From positions 372,001-436,000 of the forward strand of contig NZ_LQPM01000013.1 in assembly GCF_002101815.1 (NCBI RefSeq): a DNA stretch of 64,000 nucleotides. The letters are read 5' to 3'. Of this stretch, positions 1-8,684 are shown piece by piece; the first letter of the stretch is position 1; every line of letters begins with the position of its first letter. The DNA is from Mycobacterium paraense. GTDB lineage: Bacteria > Actinomycetota > Actinomycetes > Mycobacteriales > Mycobacteriaceae. The position numbers and the translations under genes are program-made. The notes under the pieces were generated by a model, which did no database searches, was not told where the DNA came from, and was given only the letters and a program-made list of their open reading frames with translations.

Positions 1-660
1 GTCGATGCCACCCCCGAGCAGGAGGCGGTGCGGCGCGATCAGCGCTCCCCAGGCCAGCGCAACCACGACGCATTTTTGGCCGGGCTGCGCGGCCTGTTCG
101 CCTCCGGGAAACTCGGCCAGCACAACGGGCTACCGGTGTCGATCATCGTGACCACCACGCTCCAAGATCTAGAGGCGGCCGCCGGCAAAGCGCTCACCGC
201 CGGCGGCACCCTGGTCCCCATCTCCGATGTGATCCACTGGGCCGGCCACGCCCACCACTACCTGGCGATCTTCCACAACGCCAAAACCCTGGCGCTGCAC
301 CACACCAAACGGATCGCCTCACCCGCCCAGCGCATCATGCTCTACGGCCGCGACCGCGGCTGCACCAAACCCGGCTGCGACGCCCCCGCCTACCACAGCC
401 AGGTCCACCACATCAAAGGCTGGACCACCACCCACCGCACCGACATCGACGACCTCACCCTGGCCTGCGGCCCCGACAACCGCCTCGCCGAACAAGGCTG
501 GACCACCCGCACCAACACCAAAGGCCAAACCGAATGGATCCCCCCACCACACCTCGACCGCGGCCAACCCCGCACCAACACCTACCACCACCCCGAAAAA
601 CTCCTCCACCCCGACAACAACGACGACGAGGACGAGGACGACAGCCCGGGTGCGGCGTAA
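1..660 (+). CDS. 13E12-repeat / DUF222-HNH endonuclease family protein (5' end off window)
   Basis: The reading frame is open from the first base, so the amino terminus lies outside the window and only about 219 C-terminal residues are visible. An HNH nuclease core is readable: a Cys pair (CTKPGCD), then QVHHIKGW, a DIDDLTLAC stretch and a final Asn (PDNRL), the usual ββα-metal arrangement of these proteins. The tail is acidic (a run of Asp and Glu before the stop). This is the C-terminal half of the mycobacterial REP13E12/DUF222-HNH family, often repeated in these genomes. Its biological role is not established. The link to mobile repeat elements is family knowledge; nothing beyond the gene itself marks an element boundary here. 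Confidence 0.85.
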   Translation, partial: VDATPEQEAVRRDQRSPGQRNHDAFLAGLRGLFASGKLGQHNGLPVSIIVTTTLQDLEAAAGKALTAGGTLVPISDVIHWAGHAHHYLAIFHNAKTLALHHTKRIASPAQRIMLYGRDRGCTKPGCDAPAYHSQVHHIKGWTTTHRTDIDDLTLACGPDNRLAEQGWTTRTNTKGQTEWIPPPHLDRGQPRTNTYHHPEKLLHPDNNDDEDEDDSPGAA

Positions 661-801
661 CCCGGATGGCTCACCCGGCGCGGCTTGCCCGCTGCCAGGC
701 ATGTCGTCGCCCGCGGGACGGTTGGCCGCGCGGATAATGCGGCAGGCGGACCAAACGCATAGGAACTGTCGCATGGGCAAGACGAGCCGTCGGGAGGACG
801 C

Positions 802-1487
802 GTGAACGACAACAGCGCGGCGAATGTGGTTGCCAGACCTGGCGGTTCGGCGCGCGTGGCGCGGTGGGCTGGCACGTTGGGATTCGTCGTCCCCGCGATC
901 ACGCTTGCGGTTTATCCGATTTGGTCATTCCCGACAACTCAGACGTCGGGTACGGAAGTGGCGCTGTGGGCCACGACTCACCACGATCGGTTGGTGGTGA
1001 CGATGCTGCTCAATACCGTCGGCGTCACGCTCTGGCTTGTATTCGGCGCTGCGGTATGGACCTACCTGCGTGACCGACTTCCCCCGAGATCGACTCTTTC
1101 GGCGTGCTTCGCAGCCGGCGCCATCGCGTTCGTGACCCTATTGCTCAGCGGATTCACCGCGTTCGACGTCTTGCTCTACCGACACCACAGTGCTGAGACG
1201 TCAACACTGCTCTACGACCTCACCTTCGGATTGCTGGCAATGTCGGGAAGCCCACCACCGTGGCGCTGGGGTCGTTCGCGTGTGCCGTGTACGTCCACCG
1301 GGTGCTGCCGCGATTTACCGCTCACCTCGCGAGCGCCGGCGCCGCAATCCACCCCCTGCTTCTCGCCGCGTTCGTCATCCATGACGGGCCGCTTTCGCTC
1401 GAGGGTTTCTCGATTACGGCAATGCCGGCTTTCCTGTTCGTCTGGATTCTCGGAACCGCACTCGCGATGCCACGCGAGGCGGAGTAA
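802..1487 (+). pseudogene. Multi-pass membrane protein split by an apparent frameshift
   Basis: Translation starts at GTG 802 and runs through about 148 residues with three or four hydrophobic segments, ending in LTFGLLAMSG. After about position 1247 that frame becomes Arg/Pro/Ser-rich and non-membrane-like. The -1 frame resumes a hydrophobic protein (VALGSFACAVYVHRVL through WILGTALAMPREAE) to a TAA at 1485-1487. Joining the two gives a continuous membrane protein of about 228 residues, so one base appears to be missing near 1245-1250. It could be a true frameshift or a sequence error. No function was recognised. Two separate genes is possible but less likely, because neither half looks complete. 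Confidence 0.6.
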
Positions 1488-1507
1488 TCCAGGAGCCCTT
1501 ATCCCCG

Positions 1508-2275
1508 CTACAGCAGCTTCATCTGCTCCGATTGCTCCTCGACCGGTGCGAGCAGCTCCGGGCCGTTGTTGCGCACGCTGTTGACCAGGGTCGACACCTC
1601 GCGCATCCGGATCCCGCTGACGTCGGGCGCGCGGGCCAGCAGCTCCTCGTCGACCGGGGCGTCGGGGTTGAGCCAGCGGTCCCAGTCCCGCTCCGGCACC
1701 ACCAACGGCATCCGGTCGTGGATCTCGGCGAGCTCCCCCGGGGCGTCGGTGGTGATGATCGTGCAACTCAGCAGCGGTTGAGCGTCCTTGTCGTCTTTGG
1801 GCTTCCACACCGACCACAGTCCGGCCATGAACAGCGGCTCGCCATCCTCGCGGTACATGAAGAACGGCGTCTTGCGCGACTTGTTGCCGTCGCGGTCGGG
1901 GTTGACCCGCCATTCGTAGTAGCCGTCCATCGGGATCAGGCAACGCTTGGACTTGGCGCTCGCGCGGAAGGCGGGCGAGCTGGTGACTTTGTCGGCGCGG
2001 GCGTTGATCAGCATCGGGCCCTTACCCTCCGGCCCCCCGTCGGGGCCGGCCTTGGCCCACGGCGGGATCAGGCCCCAGCGCATCAGCCGGACGCGGCGGG
2101 TGGGATCGTCCTCGGGCTCGGCATGCCGGGTCACCACGGTCGCGATCGTCGTGGTCGGCGCCACGTTGAAGTTCGGGGCTGCGGCGTTGGGCGCGGCTCC
2201 GGTGGCCTCATCGATCGCCTTGATCTTCTCCGCCAGCTTCGCCGGATCCGTCGTGACTGCAAACCGCCCACACAT
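1508..2275 (-). CDS. SRAP-domain abasic-site DNA-protein crosslink protein (HMCES/YedK family; Rv3226c-like)
   Basis: The 255-residue protein begins MCGRF. This is the SRAP hallmark: after removal of Met, Cys2 forms a thiazolidine crosslink with abasic sites in single-stranded DNA, shielding them during replication. The family's ARAE-type motif is readable as NARADKV, and further motifs appear as [12 protein letters not shown] and a late IHDRMPLV containing the conserved His. I placed the start at ATG 2275 because the family requires Cys as residue 2. It is divergent from aroA, with 43 bases between the two start codons, so the promoters must overlap. The length matches the mycobacterial orthologue. 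The function is inferred from family knowledge; the motifs are seen directly. Confidence 0.93.
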   Translation of the reverse strand: MCGRFAVTTDPAKLAEKIKAIDEATGAAPNAAAPNFNVAPTTTIATVVTRHAEPEDDPTRRVRLMRWGLIPPWAKAGPDGGPEGKGPMLINARADKVTSSPAFRASAKSKRCLIPMDGYYEWRVNPDRDGNKSRKTPFFMYREDGEPLFMAGLWSVWKPKDDKDAQPLLSCTIITTDAPGELAEIHDRMPLVVPERDWDRWLNPDAPVDEELLARAPDVSGIRMREVSTLVNSVRNNGPELLAPVEEQSEQMKLL

Positions 2276-2318
2276 AGCTCCCATGGTTGCAGAACGCGGG
2301 ACAGGCGATGATGTACCC

Positions 2319-3611
2319 GTGACCACGTGGACCGCTCCGCACGCCGCCGCACCGGTGCACGCGACCGTGACCGTCCCCGGCTCGAAGTCGCAGACCAACC
2401 GGGCGCTGGTGCTGGCCGGGCTGGCCGCCGCCCAGGGACACGGCGCGTCCACGATCAGCGGAGCGCTGCGCAGCCGCGACACCGACCTGATGATCGGCGC
2501 CCTGCGCACCCTGGGCCTGCGCGTCGACGGGGAGGATTCCGAACTGACGGTCAGCGGCCGGATCGCCCCCGGGCCCGACGCCACGGTGGACTGCGGCCTG
2601 GCCGGAACCGTCCTGCGGTTCGTCCCGCCGCTGGCGGCCCTGGCCGACGCCGCGGTGGAGTTCGACGGCGACGAGCAAGCCCGGGCCCGGCCCATCGCGC
2701 CGCTGCTGGACGCGCTGCGCGGCCTGGGCGTCAAGATCGACGGCGCCGGTCTGCCGTTCCGGGTCCACGGCAACGGATCGGTCGCCGGCGGGACCGTCGC
2801 CATCGACGCCTCCGCGTCGTCGCAATTCGTGTCGGGCCTGCTGCTGTGCGCGGCCTCGTTCACCGAAGGCCTGACCGTCCAGCACACCGGAGCGCAGCTG
2901 CCGTCGGCGCCGCACATCGCGATGACGACGGTGATGCTGCGACAGGCCGGCGTCGACGTCGACGACTCCGTCCCGAACCGCTGGCGGGTGCGCCCCGGCG
3001 CGGTCGCGGCCCGGCACTGGGAGGTCGAACCCGACCTGACCAACGCCGTCCCGTTCCTGGCGGCAGCCGTGGTGACGGACGGGTCGGTGCGCGTCACCGG
3101 CTGGCCGGCCAGCAGCGTGCAGCCCGCGGACAACATCCTGGGCGTCCTGGGCAAGTTGAATGCCGTTGTGACGCAGTCTGCTTCGTCCCTGGAGGTGCGC
3201 GGCTCGGCCGACTACCCCGGCTACCCCGGATTCAATGTCGACCTGCGCGCCGTCGGCGAGCTGACGCCGTCGGTGGCGGCCCTGGCCGCGCTGGCCACGC
3301 CCGGCTCGGTGTCGCGGCTGACCGGCATCGCCCACCTGCGGGGGCACGAGACCGATCGGCTCGCCGCGCTGAGTGCCGAGATCAACCGCCTGGGCGGCGA
3401 CTGCGCCGAAACGCCCGACGGCCTGGTGATCACCGCGACGCCGCTGCGGCCCGGCGTTTGGCGCGCCTACGCCGACCACCGGATGGCGATGGCCGGCGCG
3501 ATCGTCGGGCTGCGGGTCGCCGGGGTCGAGGTGGACGACATCGGCGCGACCAGCAAGACGCTGCCGGAGTTTCCGCAGCTGTGGGCCCGCATGCTGGAGC
3601 CCGGCATGTGA
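2319..3611 (+). CDS. aroA: 3-phosphoshikimate 1-carboxyvinyltransferase (EPSP synthase)
   Basis: The 430-residue enzyme joins shikimate-3-phosphate and phosphoenolpyruvate in the sixth step of the shikimate pathway, feeding aromatic amino acids, folate, and siderophore and menaquinone precursors. The N-terminal signature PGSKSQTNR (residues 20-28) binds substrate phosphate. [23 protein letters not shown] and the C-terminal YADHRMAMA motif with its conserved His-Arg are all present. The GTG at 2319 matches the start used by mycobacterial orthologues. Upstream the same frame is open for over 100 codons, but it lies antisense to the SRAP gene and is not coding. The gene ends by overlapping rsgA through a GTGA junction, so the two are probably co-transcribed. 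Confidence 0.96.
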   Translation: MTTWTAPHAAAPVHATVTVPGSKSQTNRALVLAGLAAAQGHGASTISGALRSRDTDLMIGALRTLGLRVDGEDSELTVSGRIAPGPDATVDCGLAGTVLRFVPPLAALADAAVEFDGDEQARARPIAPLLDALRGLGVKIDGAGLPFRVHGNGSVAGGTVAIDASASSQFVSGLLLCAASFTEGLTVQHTGAQLPSAPHIAMTTVMLRQAGVDVDDSVPNRWRVRPGAVAARHWEVEPDLTNAVPFLAAAVVTDGSVRVTGWPASSVQPADNILGVLGKLNAVVTQSASSLEVRGSADYPGYPGFNVDLRAVGELTPSVAALAALATPGSVSRLTGIAHLRGHETDRLAALSAEINRLGGDCAETPDGLVITATPLRPGVWRAYADHRMAMAGAIVGLRVAGVEVDDIGATSKTLPEFPQLWARMLEPGM

Positions 3612-4588
3612 GGCCGGGCGACTACGACGAGTCCGACGTCAAGGTCCGTTCGGGCCGGGGCTCGCGACCGCGCACCAAGACCCGACCCGAGCACGCCGAC
3701 GCCGAGGCGGCGATGGTCGTCAGCGTCGACCGGGGCCGCTGGGGGTGCGTGCTGGGCGGCCGGCCCGATCGCCGGGTCACGGCCATGCGCGCCCGCGAAC
3801 TGGGCCGCACGCCGATCGTCGTCGGCGACGAGGTCGACCTGGTCGGCGACCTGTCCGGGCGGACGGACACGCTGGCCCGCATCGTGCGCCGCGGCGAGCG
3901 GCGAACGGTGTTGCGGCGCACCGCCGATGACACCGACCCGACCGAACGGGTGGTGGTCGCCAACGCCGACCAGCTGTTGATCGTGGTGGCGCTGGCCGAC
4001 CCGCCGCCACGCACCGGGCTGGTCGACCGGACGCTGATCGCCGCCTATGCCGGTGGCCTGGCCCCGATTCTGTGCCTGACCAAGACCGACCTCGCGCCGC
4101 CGGAGCCGTTCGCCAAGCAGTTCGTGGACCTCGACCTGACGGTGGTCGCCGCCGGCGTCGACGATCCGCTGCTCGCCGTGGCCGATCTGCTGGCCGGCAA
4201 GATCACCGTGCTGCTGGGCCATTCCGGCGTCGGGAAGTCGACGCTGGTGAATCGCCTTGTGCCCGAGGCGGATCGGGCCGTCGGTGAGGTGACCGAGATC
4301 GGCAGGGGCCGGCACACCTCGACCCAGTCGGTGGCGCTGCCTCTGGAGGGATCGGGCTGGGTGATCGACACCCCTGGGATCCGCTCGTTCGGACTGGCCC
4401 ACATCGCGCCCGACGACGTGCTGATGGCCTTCTCGGACCTGGCCGAGGCGATCAGCGACTGCCCGCGCGGCTGCGGGCACATGGGGCCGCCCGCCGATCC
4501 GGAATGCGCGCTCGACACGCTGTCCGGGCCGGCCGTCCGCCGCGTCGCCGCGGCCCGGCGGCTGCTCGCGGTACTCAATCAGACTTAG
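3608..4588 (+). CDS. rsgA: Ribosome small-subunit-dependent GTPase A
   Basis: The 326-residue protein is a circularly permuted GTPase that assists late 30S subunit maturation. The order is typical: an OB-fold region (about residues 36-105), the guanine-specificity motif (TKTD in CLTKTDLAP) before the P-loop GHSGVGKS (residues 204-211), then DTPG (switch II). A C-terminal zinc-binding region follows, with Cys-Cys-His-Cys in CPRGCGHM...PEC. The start is GTG 3608, overlapping the aroA stop by four bases. It is convergent with the HxlR-type regulator gene, and the two stop codons sit inside a 15-bp tandem duplication. Confidence 0.95.
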   Translation: MRPGDYDESDVKVRSGRGSRPRTKTRPEHADAEAAMVVSVDRGRWGCVLGGRPDRRVTAMRARELGRTPIVVGDEVDLVGDLSGRTDTLARIVRRGERRTVLRRTADDTDPTERVVVANADQLLIVVALADPPPRTGLVDRTLIAAYAGGLAPILCLTKTDLAPPEPFAKQFVDLDLTVVAAGVDDPLLAVADLLAGKITVLLGHSGVGKSTLVNRLVPEADRAVGEVTEIGRGRHTSTQSVALPLEGSGWVIDTPGIRSFGLAHIAPDDVLMAFSDLAEAISDCPRGCGHMGPPADPECALDTLSGPAVRRVAAARRLLAVLNQT

Positions 4589-4603
4589 CTCAACCAGACT
4601 TAG
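4574..4603. repeat. 15-bp tandem duplication across two convergent stop codons
   Basis: CTCAATCAGACTTAG (4574-4588) is followed directly by CTCAACCAGACTTAG (4589-4603), with one mismatch. The first copy ends exactly at the rsgA TAG stop. The second contains the reverse-strand TGA stop of the HxlR-type gene. It looks like replication slippage tolerated at a gene junction. Confidence 0.9.
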
Positions 4604-5063
4604 CCAGCCGCATGCCGAGCTCGCCGGGCGGCACCAGATGCCCCTCGGTGCAACGTATTTCGACGCTGGCCTCGGCGCCACAGCCCAGGTGGGTGAGCCG
4701 CAGGCGATTGCGGCCGGGCAGATGGCGCCGGCCCCACTCGAACATCGACCAGACCACCGGCATGAAATCGACACCGGCCTCGGTGAGCACGTACTCCTCG
4801 CGGCCGCGCTGCCCGGGCTCGCGGTAGGGCCGCCGCTCCAACAGGCCGAGCTCGACGAGTTCGGCCAGCCGCGCCGAGGTGGCCGCCTTGGTGATGCCGA
4901 CCCGGCGCGCGAAGTCGTCGAACCGGGTGGTGCCGTAGTAGGCCTCGCGCATGATCAGCATCGCGGACTTGGTGCCGACCACCGCCATGGTCTTTTCGAT
5001 CGCGCACTCACCGACCGCCGACCACTTCTCCCGGTCCGCCAGGGCGCCCTGCAGAAATGTCAT
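4590..5063 (-). CDS. HxlR-family winged-helix transcriptional regulator
   Basis: The protein has 157 residues. The first 100 match an HxlR/MarR-like winged helix: an N-terminal Cys-containing segment (VGECAIEKTM), a recognition region (FDDFARRVGITKAATSARLAELVELGLLE) and a wing with REEYVLTEAG. The C-terminal part holds a further Cys pair (LGCGAEASVEIRC). I chose ATG 5063 because a GGGAGG ribosome site lies about 9 bases upstream. ATG 5069 and GTG 5072 are also in frame but too close to it. The gene is divergent from the thiolase across 94 bases containing operator-like repeats, so it probably regulates that gene and itself. The inducer is unknown. Confidence 0.82.
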   Translation of the reverse strand: MTFLQGALADREKWSAVGECAIEKTMAVVGTKSAMLIMREAYYGTTRFDDFARRVGITKAATSARLAELVELGLLERRPYREPGQRGREEYVLTEAGVDFMPVVWSMFEWGRRHLPGRNRLRLTHLGCGAEASVEIRCTEGHLVPPGELGMRLAKSG

Positions 5064-5096
5064 GTACATCACCTCCCGGTCTGGGTTGATTTTAGT

Positions 5097-5136
5097 GTAC
5101 CTAGATGTTTACCTGGGTACAGCTAGTAATACCTAG
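5097..5136. promoter_or_regulatory. Operator-like repeats between the HxlR-type gene and the thiolase
   Basis: An inverted repeat GTACCTAG (5097-5104) / CTGGGTAC (5113-5120) has one mismatch and an 8-base spacer. TACCTAG recurs as a direct copy at 5130-5136. The block lies midway between divergent starts, where an HxlR dimer would be expected to bind. Binding itself is inferred. Confidence 0.55.
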
Positions 5137-5157
5137 CATCGGACTCAAGGAGGAGCC

Positions 5158-6339
5158 ATGGTTCAAGGTCGCGACGCCGTCATCGTCGGTGCCGTCCGCA
5201 CCCCGATCGGCAAGGGCAAGGCCACCGGCGCGCTGCACGACGTGCTGCCCGCCGACCTGCTGGCCCACAGCCTGCGCGAACTGGTGGCCCGCACCGGCGT
5301 CGACCCCGCGCAGCTCGACGACGTGATCGCCGGCGCCGTCACGCAGGTCGGCGACCAGGCCGTCAACATCGCGCGCAACGCGCTGCTCGGCGCCGGATTC
5401 CCCGAGTCGGTCCCCGGCGTCACCATCGACCGGCAGTGCGGCAGCAGCCAGCAGGCCATCAGCTTCGCCGCGCAGGGTGTCCTCGCGGGCGCCTACGACC
5501 TGGTCGTCGCGGGCGGCGTGGAGTCGATGGGCCGCGTGCCGATGGGCAGCCAGGTGTTGCCGGGCAGCAACCCGTTCGGCGGGGACATGACGCGCCGCTA
5601 CCCCGACGGCCTGGTGCCGCAGGGCATCAGCGCCGAACTGATCGCCGCGAAGTGGGGCTTCTCGCGCACCCAGCTCGACGAGTTCTCCGCCGGCAGCCAC
5701 GACAAGGCCGCCCGCGCCACCAAGGACGGCCTGTTCGACAACGAGCTGATCCCGATCGCCGGGCTGACCACCGACGAATTCATCCGCCCCGGCACGACGG
5801 TCGAAACGCTGGCCGGTCTGCAGCCCGCTTTCTACAGCGAGGCGATGAAAGCCCGTTTCCCGCAGATCAATTGGGAGATCACGGCCGGCAACTCATCGCC
5901 GCTGTCCGACGGCAGCGCCGCGGTGCTGATCACCACGAGCGAAACCGCGAAGAAGCTGGGCCTGCGCCCGCTGGCGCGGATCCACACCACCACCGTGGTG
6001 GGCTCGGACCCGCTCTACATGCTGACCGGTGTCATCCCGGCCACCGAGAAGGTGCTCAAGCGCGCCGGGCTGACGCTGGCCGACATCGACCTGTTCGAGG
6101 TCAACGAGGCGTTCGCGCCCGTGGTGCTGGCCTGGGCGCACGACACCGGTGCCGACCTGGCCAAGACCAACGTCAACGGCGGCGCCATCGCTATCGGACA
6201 TCCGTTGGGCGCCAGCGGCGCTCGCATCATGACCACGCTGGTCAACGCTTTGGAGCAGCGCGGCGGCCGGTACGGGCTGCAGACCATGTGCGAGGGCGGC
6301 GGCATGGCCAACGCGACGATCATCGAACGCCTCGGGTAG
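5158..6339 (+). CDS. Thiolase (acetyl-CoA C-acyltransferase family)
   Basis: The 393-residue protein has the complete thiolase catalytic set. The nucleophilic Cys94 sits in DRQCGSSQQA, the general-base His in NGGAIAIGHPLGASG, and the second catalytic Cys in TMCEGGGMANA. It cleaves 3-ketoacyl-CoA or condenses acyl-CoA units. Degradative and biosynthetic roles cannot be told apart here. A near-perfect ribosome site (AAGGAGG at 5147-5153) precedes ATG 5158. It stands alone, divergent from an HxlR-type regulator, so expression is probably induced by a specific substrate rather than as part of a β-oxidation operon. It does not resemble the FadA5 cholesterol thiolase N-terminus as I remember it. 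Confidence 0.9.
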   Translation: MVQGRDAVIVGAVRTPIGKGKATGALHDVLPADLLAHSLRELVARTGVDPAQLDDVIAGAVTQVGDQAVNIARNALLGAGFPESVPGVTIDRQCGSSQQAISFAAQGVLAGAYDLVVAGGVESMGRVPMGSQVLPGSNPFGGDMTRRYPDGLVPQGISAELIAAKWGFSRTQLDEFSAGSHDKAARATKDGLFDNELIPIAGLTTDEFIRPGTTVETLAGLQPAFYSEAMKARFPQINWEITAGNSSPLSDGSAAVLITTSETAKKLGLRPLARIHTTTVVGSDPLYMLTGVIPATEKVLKRAGLTLADIDLFEVNEAFAPVVLAWAHDTGADLAKTNVNGGAIAIGHPLGASGARIMTTLVNALEQRGGRYGLQTMCEGGGMANATIIERLG

Positions 6340-6345
6340 GCGCCG

Positions 6346-6732
6346 CTACGTGATCGGCTGGTCGAAATCGACCCACACGTATTTCAGGTTGGTGGAATCA
6401 ACCTGAACCGCGACGGTGCCACCATGGGGGTCGATCCGATACAACGCTGGCACCGGGATCTCCTGGGTTGCGGTGGCGTCATACGGTTTGTGGCCGGGGA
6501 TTGTCACGCTCAGCCGAATCGAGCGAATCGGCGGAACTTTGGAATCCAGCGGCGGGTGGGCGCGCCCCTGGCGAGTCACAAACAGAATCCGCCCCGTTCC
6601 AAAGAGCGGCGGCCCCGCGAATCTGGGAGGGCCTCCGTATTTCTTGCGACGTCTCAGGTAGAGGAACACGAAGAACGCGATCCAGCCCAGCACGATCAGC
6701 AACGTCAGGGGCAGCCCGATCGTGTTCCCCAC
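6346..6732 (-). CDS. Single-pass membrane hypothetical protein
   Basis: The 128-residue protein has one N-terminal membrane segment (about residues 5-25, LPLTLLIVLGWIAFFVFLYL) followed by a basic stop-transfer RRRKK. The soluble domain of about 100 residues contains VPPIRSIRLSVTIPGHKPYDAT and a final YVWVDFDQPIT, which looks β-rich. No family was recognised. The start is GTG 6732. It is convergent with the thiolase, 6 bases between stops, and lies 36 bases downstream of the DUF732 gene on the same strand, so those two may share a transcript. Confidence 0.65.
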   Translation of the reverse strand: MGNTIGLPLTLLIVLGWIAFFVFLYLRRRKKYGGPPRFAGPPLFGTGRILFVTRQGRAHPPLDSKVPPIRSIRLSVTIPGHKPYDATATQEIPVPALYRIDPHGGTVAVQVDSTNLKYVWVDFDQPIT

Positions 6733-6768
6733 CTCCGTCTTTAGCCCAGCCGAGGCGGCAGTGGGTGC

Positions 6769-7101
6769 TCAGTCAAACTTGCTGGAGTACTGCGGGCAGT
6801 ACACGCCCGTCGACGCACCCATGATCTTCGCGAGCGAGGTGTCGGCTAACTGCGGCATCCCCGACTTCGCGTCGGCGAGCGTTTGCTCGAACGTCATCCC
6901 CTTGGACCAGTCGGTGCAGACCGCGTGCCCGATCTGAACCATCGTCTGGTCCCCGCCGCTCGGCCAGGTGATGCCCTTGTCCTTGAGCGTCTGCAGGTAG
7001 GCGTCATCAGCCGAATCGGCGTTCGCGAGCGGGGCGGCGGCGACGGCGAGGCCCCCCAGGACGGCAGCGAGCGAACAGGTCAGTCGTGCGGGCTTCTTCA
7101 T
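6769..7101 (-). CDS. Secreted DUF732-family protein
   Basis: The 110-residue protein begins with a clear Sec signal peptide (KK, then a hydrophobic core LAAVLGGLAVAAAPL, with likely cleavage after ANA near residue 28). The mature part carries the DUF732 pattern: DDAYLQTLKDKGI, a first Cys in HAVCTDWSKGM, and a second Cys in YCPQYSSKF, a pair expected to form a disulphide. ATG 7101 was chosen because GAGGAG lies 8 bases upstream and the signal peptide starts there; upstream codons in frame are not signal-like. Members are small exported mycobacterial proteins of unknown role. Confidence 0.85.
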   Translation of the reverse strand: MKKPARLTCSLAAVLGGLAVAAAPLANADSADDAYLQTLKDKGITWPSGGDQTMVQIGHAVCTDWSKGMTFEQTLADAKSGMPQLADTSLAKIMGASTGVYCPQYSSKFD

Positions 7102-7245
7102 CGTTGACTCCTCGGTGTGGACTACGGATCTCCAAGCCCCCCCGCCGCTCACGCGACTGCAGTTAGATTAGCTGGATCCTGCCAGCTAGCAAATCGGGAT
7201 CATGGCACCGTGGCCGGCACGCCGGCGGTGTCACCCAACGCCGAA

Positions 7246-7293
7246 CGTGCACTCATGGCGAGAAATCATCCGAAATTTCGCCGTGAGTGCACG
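7246..7293 (-). terminator. Large perfect-arm hairpin downstream of desA3
   Basis: Arms 7246-7263 and 7276-7293 pair over 18 positions with two G-U wobbles and a 12-base loop. The outer nine bases (GTGCACTCA / TGAGTGCAC) are perfect. It begins 17 bases past the desA3 stop on the reverse strand. There is no U-run, as is usual for mycobacterial hairpins proposed as terminators. It could equally be a dispersed repeat. Confidence 0.6.
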
Positions 7294-7309
7294 CTCGGTG
7301 CGGAAAATG

Positions 7310-8599
7310 TCAGGCGGCCAGGTCGCCGGAGCGCCCCTGTGCCCCTTGCTTTTTGGCGCGCCTGGTGCGCCGCCACACCCGCACGGTGGCGATGGCGGTC
7401 TTGAGGCCGCGCCGGCGGCCGGTCGCCGGATCGGTGCCCGCGAAACCGGGCTCCAACTCGGCGAACATCCGCTCGCTGCGGGTCTCGGGCGCGTTGTCGG
7501 CGTCGTCGCGCAGGTACTTGTTCGGCAACGACAGCTTGGCCAGCGTGCGCCACGTCTTGGCGTACTGCAGCAGGAAAGACCCGGTGGTGTAGGGCAAGTC
7601 GTACTTGTCGCAGAGCGCGCGCACCCGCACCGAGATCTCGTGCAGCCGGTTGCTCGGCAGATCGGGGTAGAGGTGGTGCTCGATCTGGTGGCACAGGTTG
7701 CCGCTCATGAACCGCAGCGCGGGGCCGGCCTCGAAGTTGGCGCTGCCCAGCATCTGGCGCAGATACCACTGACCCTTGGTCTCACCGATCATGTCGGTCT
7801 TGGTGAATTTCTCTGCGCCGTCGGGGAAATGGCCGCAGAAGATGACGGCGTTGGCCCACACGTTGCGGATCACGTTGGCGGTCGCGTTCGCCGTCAGCGT
7901 GGAGCGGTAGGTCGCGCCGGGCGACAGGGCCGTCAGCGCCGGGAACGCGACGTAGTCCTTGACCACCTGACGGCCCGCCTTGGCCAGGAACTCGTCGACG
8001 CGCTGGCGGGCTTCCTCGTTGTCCATCCGCTTCTTGGCGATCTTGCCGAGTTCCACATGCTGCAGGCCCACGCCCCACTCGAAGAGCAGCGCGAGCATCG
8101 TGTTGTAGAAGAGGTTGAGGATGTTGAAGCGCTTCCAGCGCTGGTCACGGGTGACGCGCAGCAGGCCGTAGCCGACGTCGTCGTCCATCCCCAGGATGTT
8201 GGTGTACTTGTGGTGCACGAAGTTGTGGGTGTAGCGCCAGTGCTTGGACGACCCGCTCATGTCCCACTCCCACGTCGAGGAGTGAATCTCGGGGTCGTTC
8301 ATCCAGTCCCACTGGCCGTGCATGACGTTGTGGCCGATCTCCATGTTCTCGACGATCTTGGCCACGGCCAACGTGACGGTCCCCGCCCACCAGGCCGAGC
8401 GGCGCGAACTGGCGGTCAGCAGCAGCCGGCCGGCCACCTCGAGCGCGCGCTGTGCGGCGATGGTGCGGCGGATGTAGCGGGCGTCTTTCGCCCCGCGTGA
8501 GTCCTCGATGTCCTGGCGGATGGCGTCCAGCTCAACGGCCAGGCTCTCGATGTCGGCGTCCGTCAGATGGGCGAATACGTCGACGTCGGTGATCGCCAT
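7310..8599 (-). CDS. desA3: Stearoyl-CoA Δ9 desaturase (membrane di-iron)
   Basis: The 429-residue integral membrane desaturase makes oleoyl-CoA from stearoyl-CoA for membrane lipids and triacylglycerol. All three histidine boxes are visible: HNVMH (residues 90-94), HNFVHH (125-130) and QIEHH (about 303-307). These ligate the two irons. Hydrophobic stretches flank the first two boxes. It follows, on the same strand, the reductase expected to deliver electrons (8685-9830), 85 bases away. A perfect 10-bp palindrome lies just upstream, which suggests its own operator. The start is ATG 8599, behind a purine-rich GGGAGAAGAAGA. Confidence 0.94.
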   Translation of the reverse strand: MAITDVDVFAHLTDADIESLAVELDAIRQDIEDSRGAKDARYIRRTIAAQRALEVAGRLLLTASSRRSAWWAGTVTLAVAKIVENMEIGHNVMHGQWDWMNDPEIHSSTWEWDMSGSSKHWRYTHNFVHHKYTNILGMDDDVGYGLLRVTRDQRWKRFNILNLFYNTMLALLFEWGVGLQHVELGKIAKKRMDNEEARQRVDEFLAKAGRQVVKDYVAFPALTALSPGATYRSTLTANATANVIRNVWANAVIFCGHFPDGAEKFTKTDMIGETKGQWYLRQMLGSANFEAGPALRFMSGNLCHQIEHHLYPDLPSNRLHEISVRVRALCDKYDLPYTTGSFLLQYAKTWRTLAKLSLPNKYLRDDADNAPETRSERMFAELEPGFAGTDPATGRRRGLKTAIATVRVWRRTRRAKKQGAQGRSGDLAA

Positions 8600-8647
8600 C
8601 GTCTTCTTCTCCCTGCTGTCGTTGTCCGGTTACTTACCTACGTTATC

Positions 8648-8671
8648 GTAACCTACGAATGCGTAGGTTAC
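8648..8671. promoter_or_regulatory. Perfect palindromic operator upstream of desA3
   Basis: GTAACCTACG (8648-8657) and CGTAGGTTAC (8662-8671) are perfect inverted copies around AATG. Overlapping TACG-TTAT-CGTA arms lie at its left. The site is about 50 bases upstream of the desA3 start and fits a TetR-type dimer. The regulator is unknown. In Pseudomonas the TetR protein DesT controls an analogous desaturase/reductase pair. Confidence 0.65.
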
Positions 8672-8684
8672 CTGTGAGTAGCCT

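Noticed and set aside
1947..2318. In-frame N-terminal extension of aroA
   Set aside because: It lies antisense to the SRAP gene, lacks similarity to any EPSP synthase, and GTG 2319 matches known starts.
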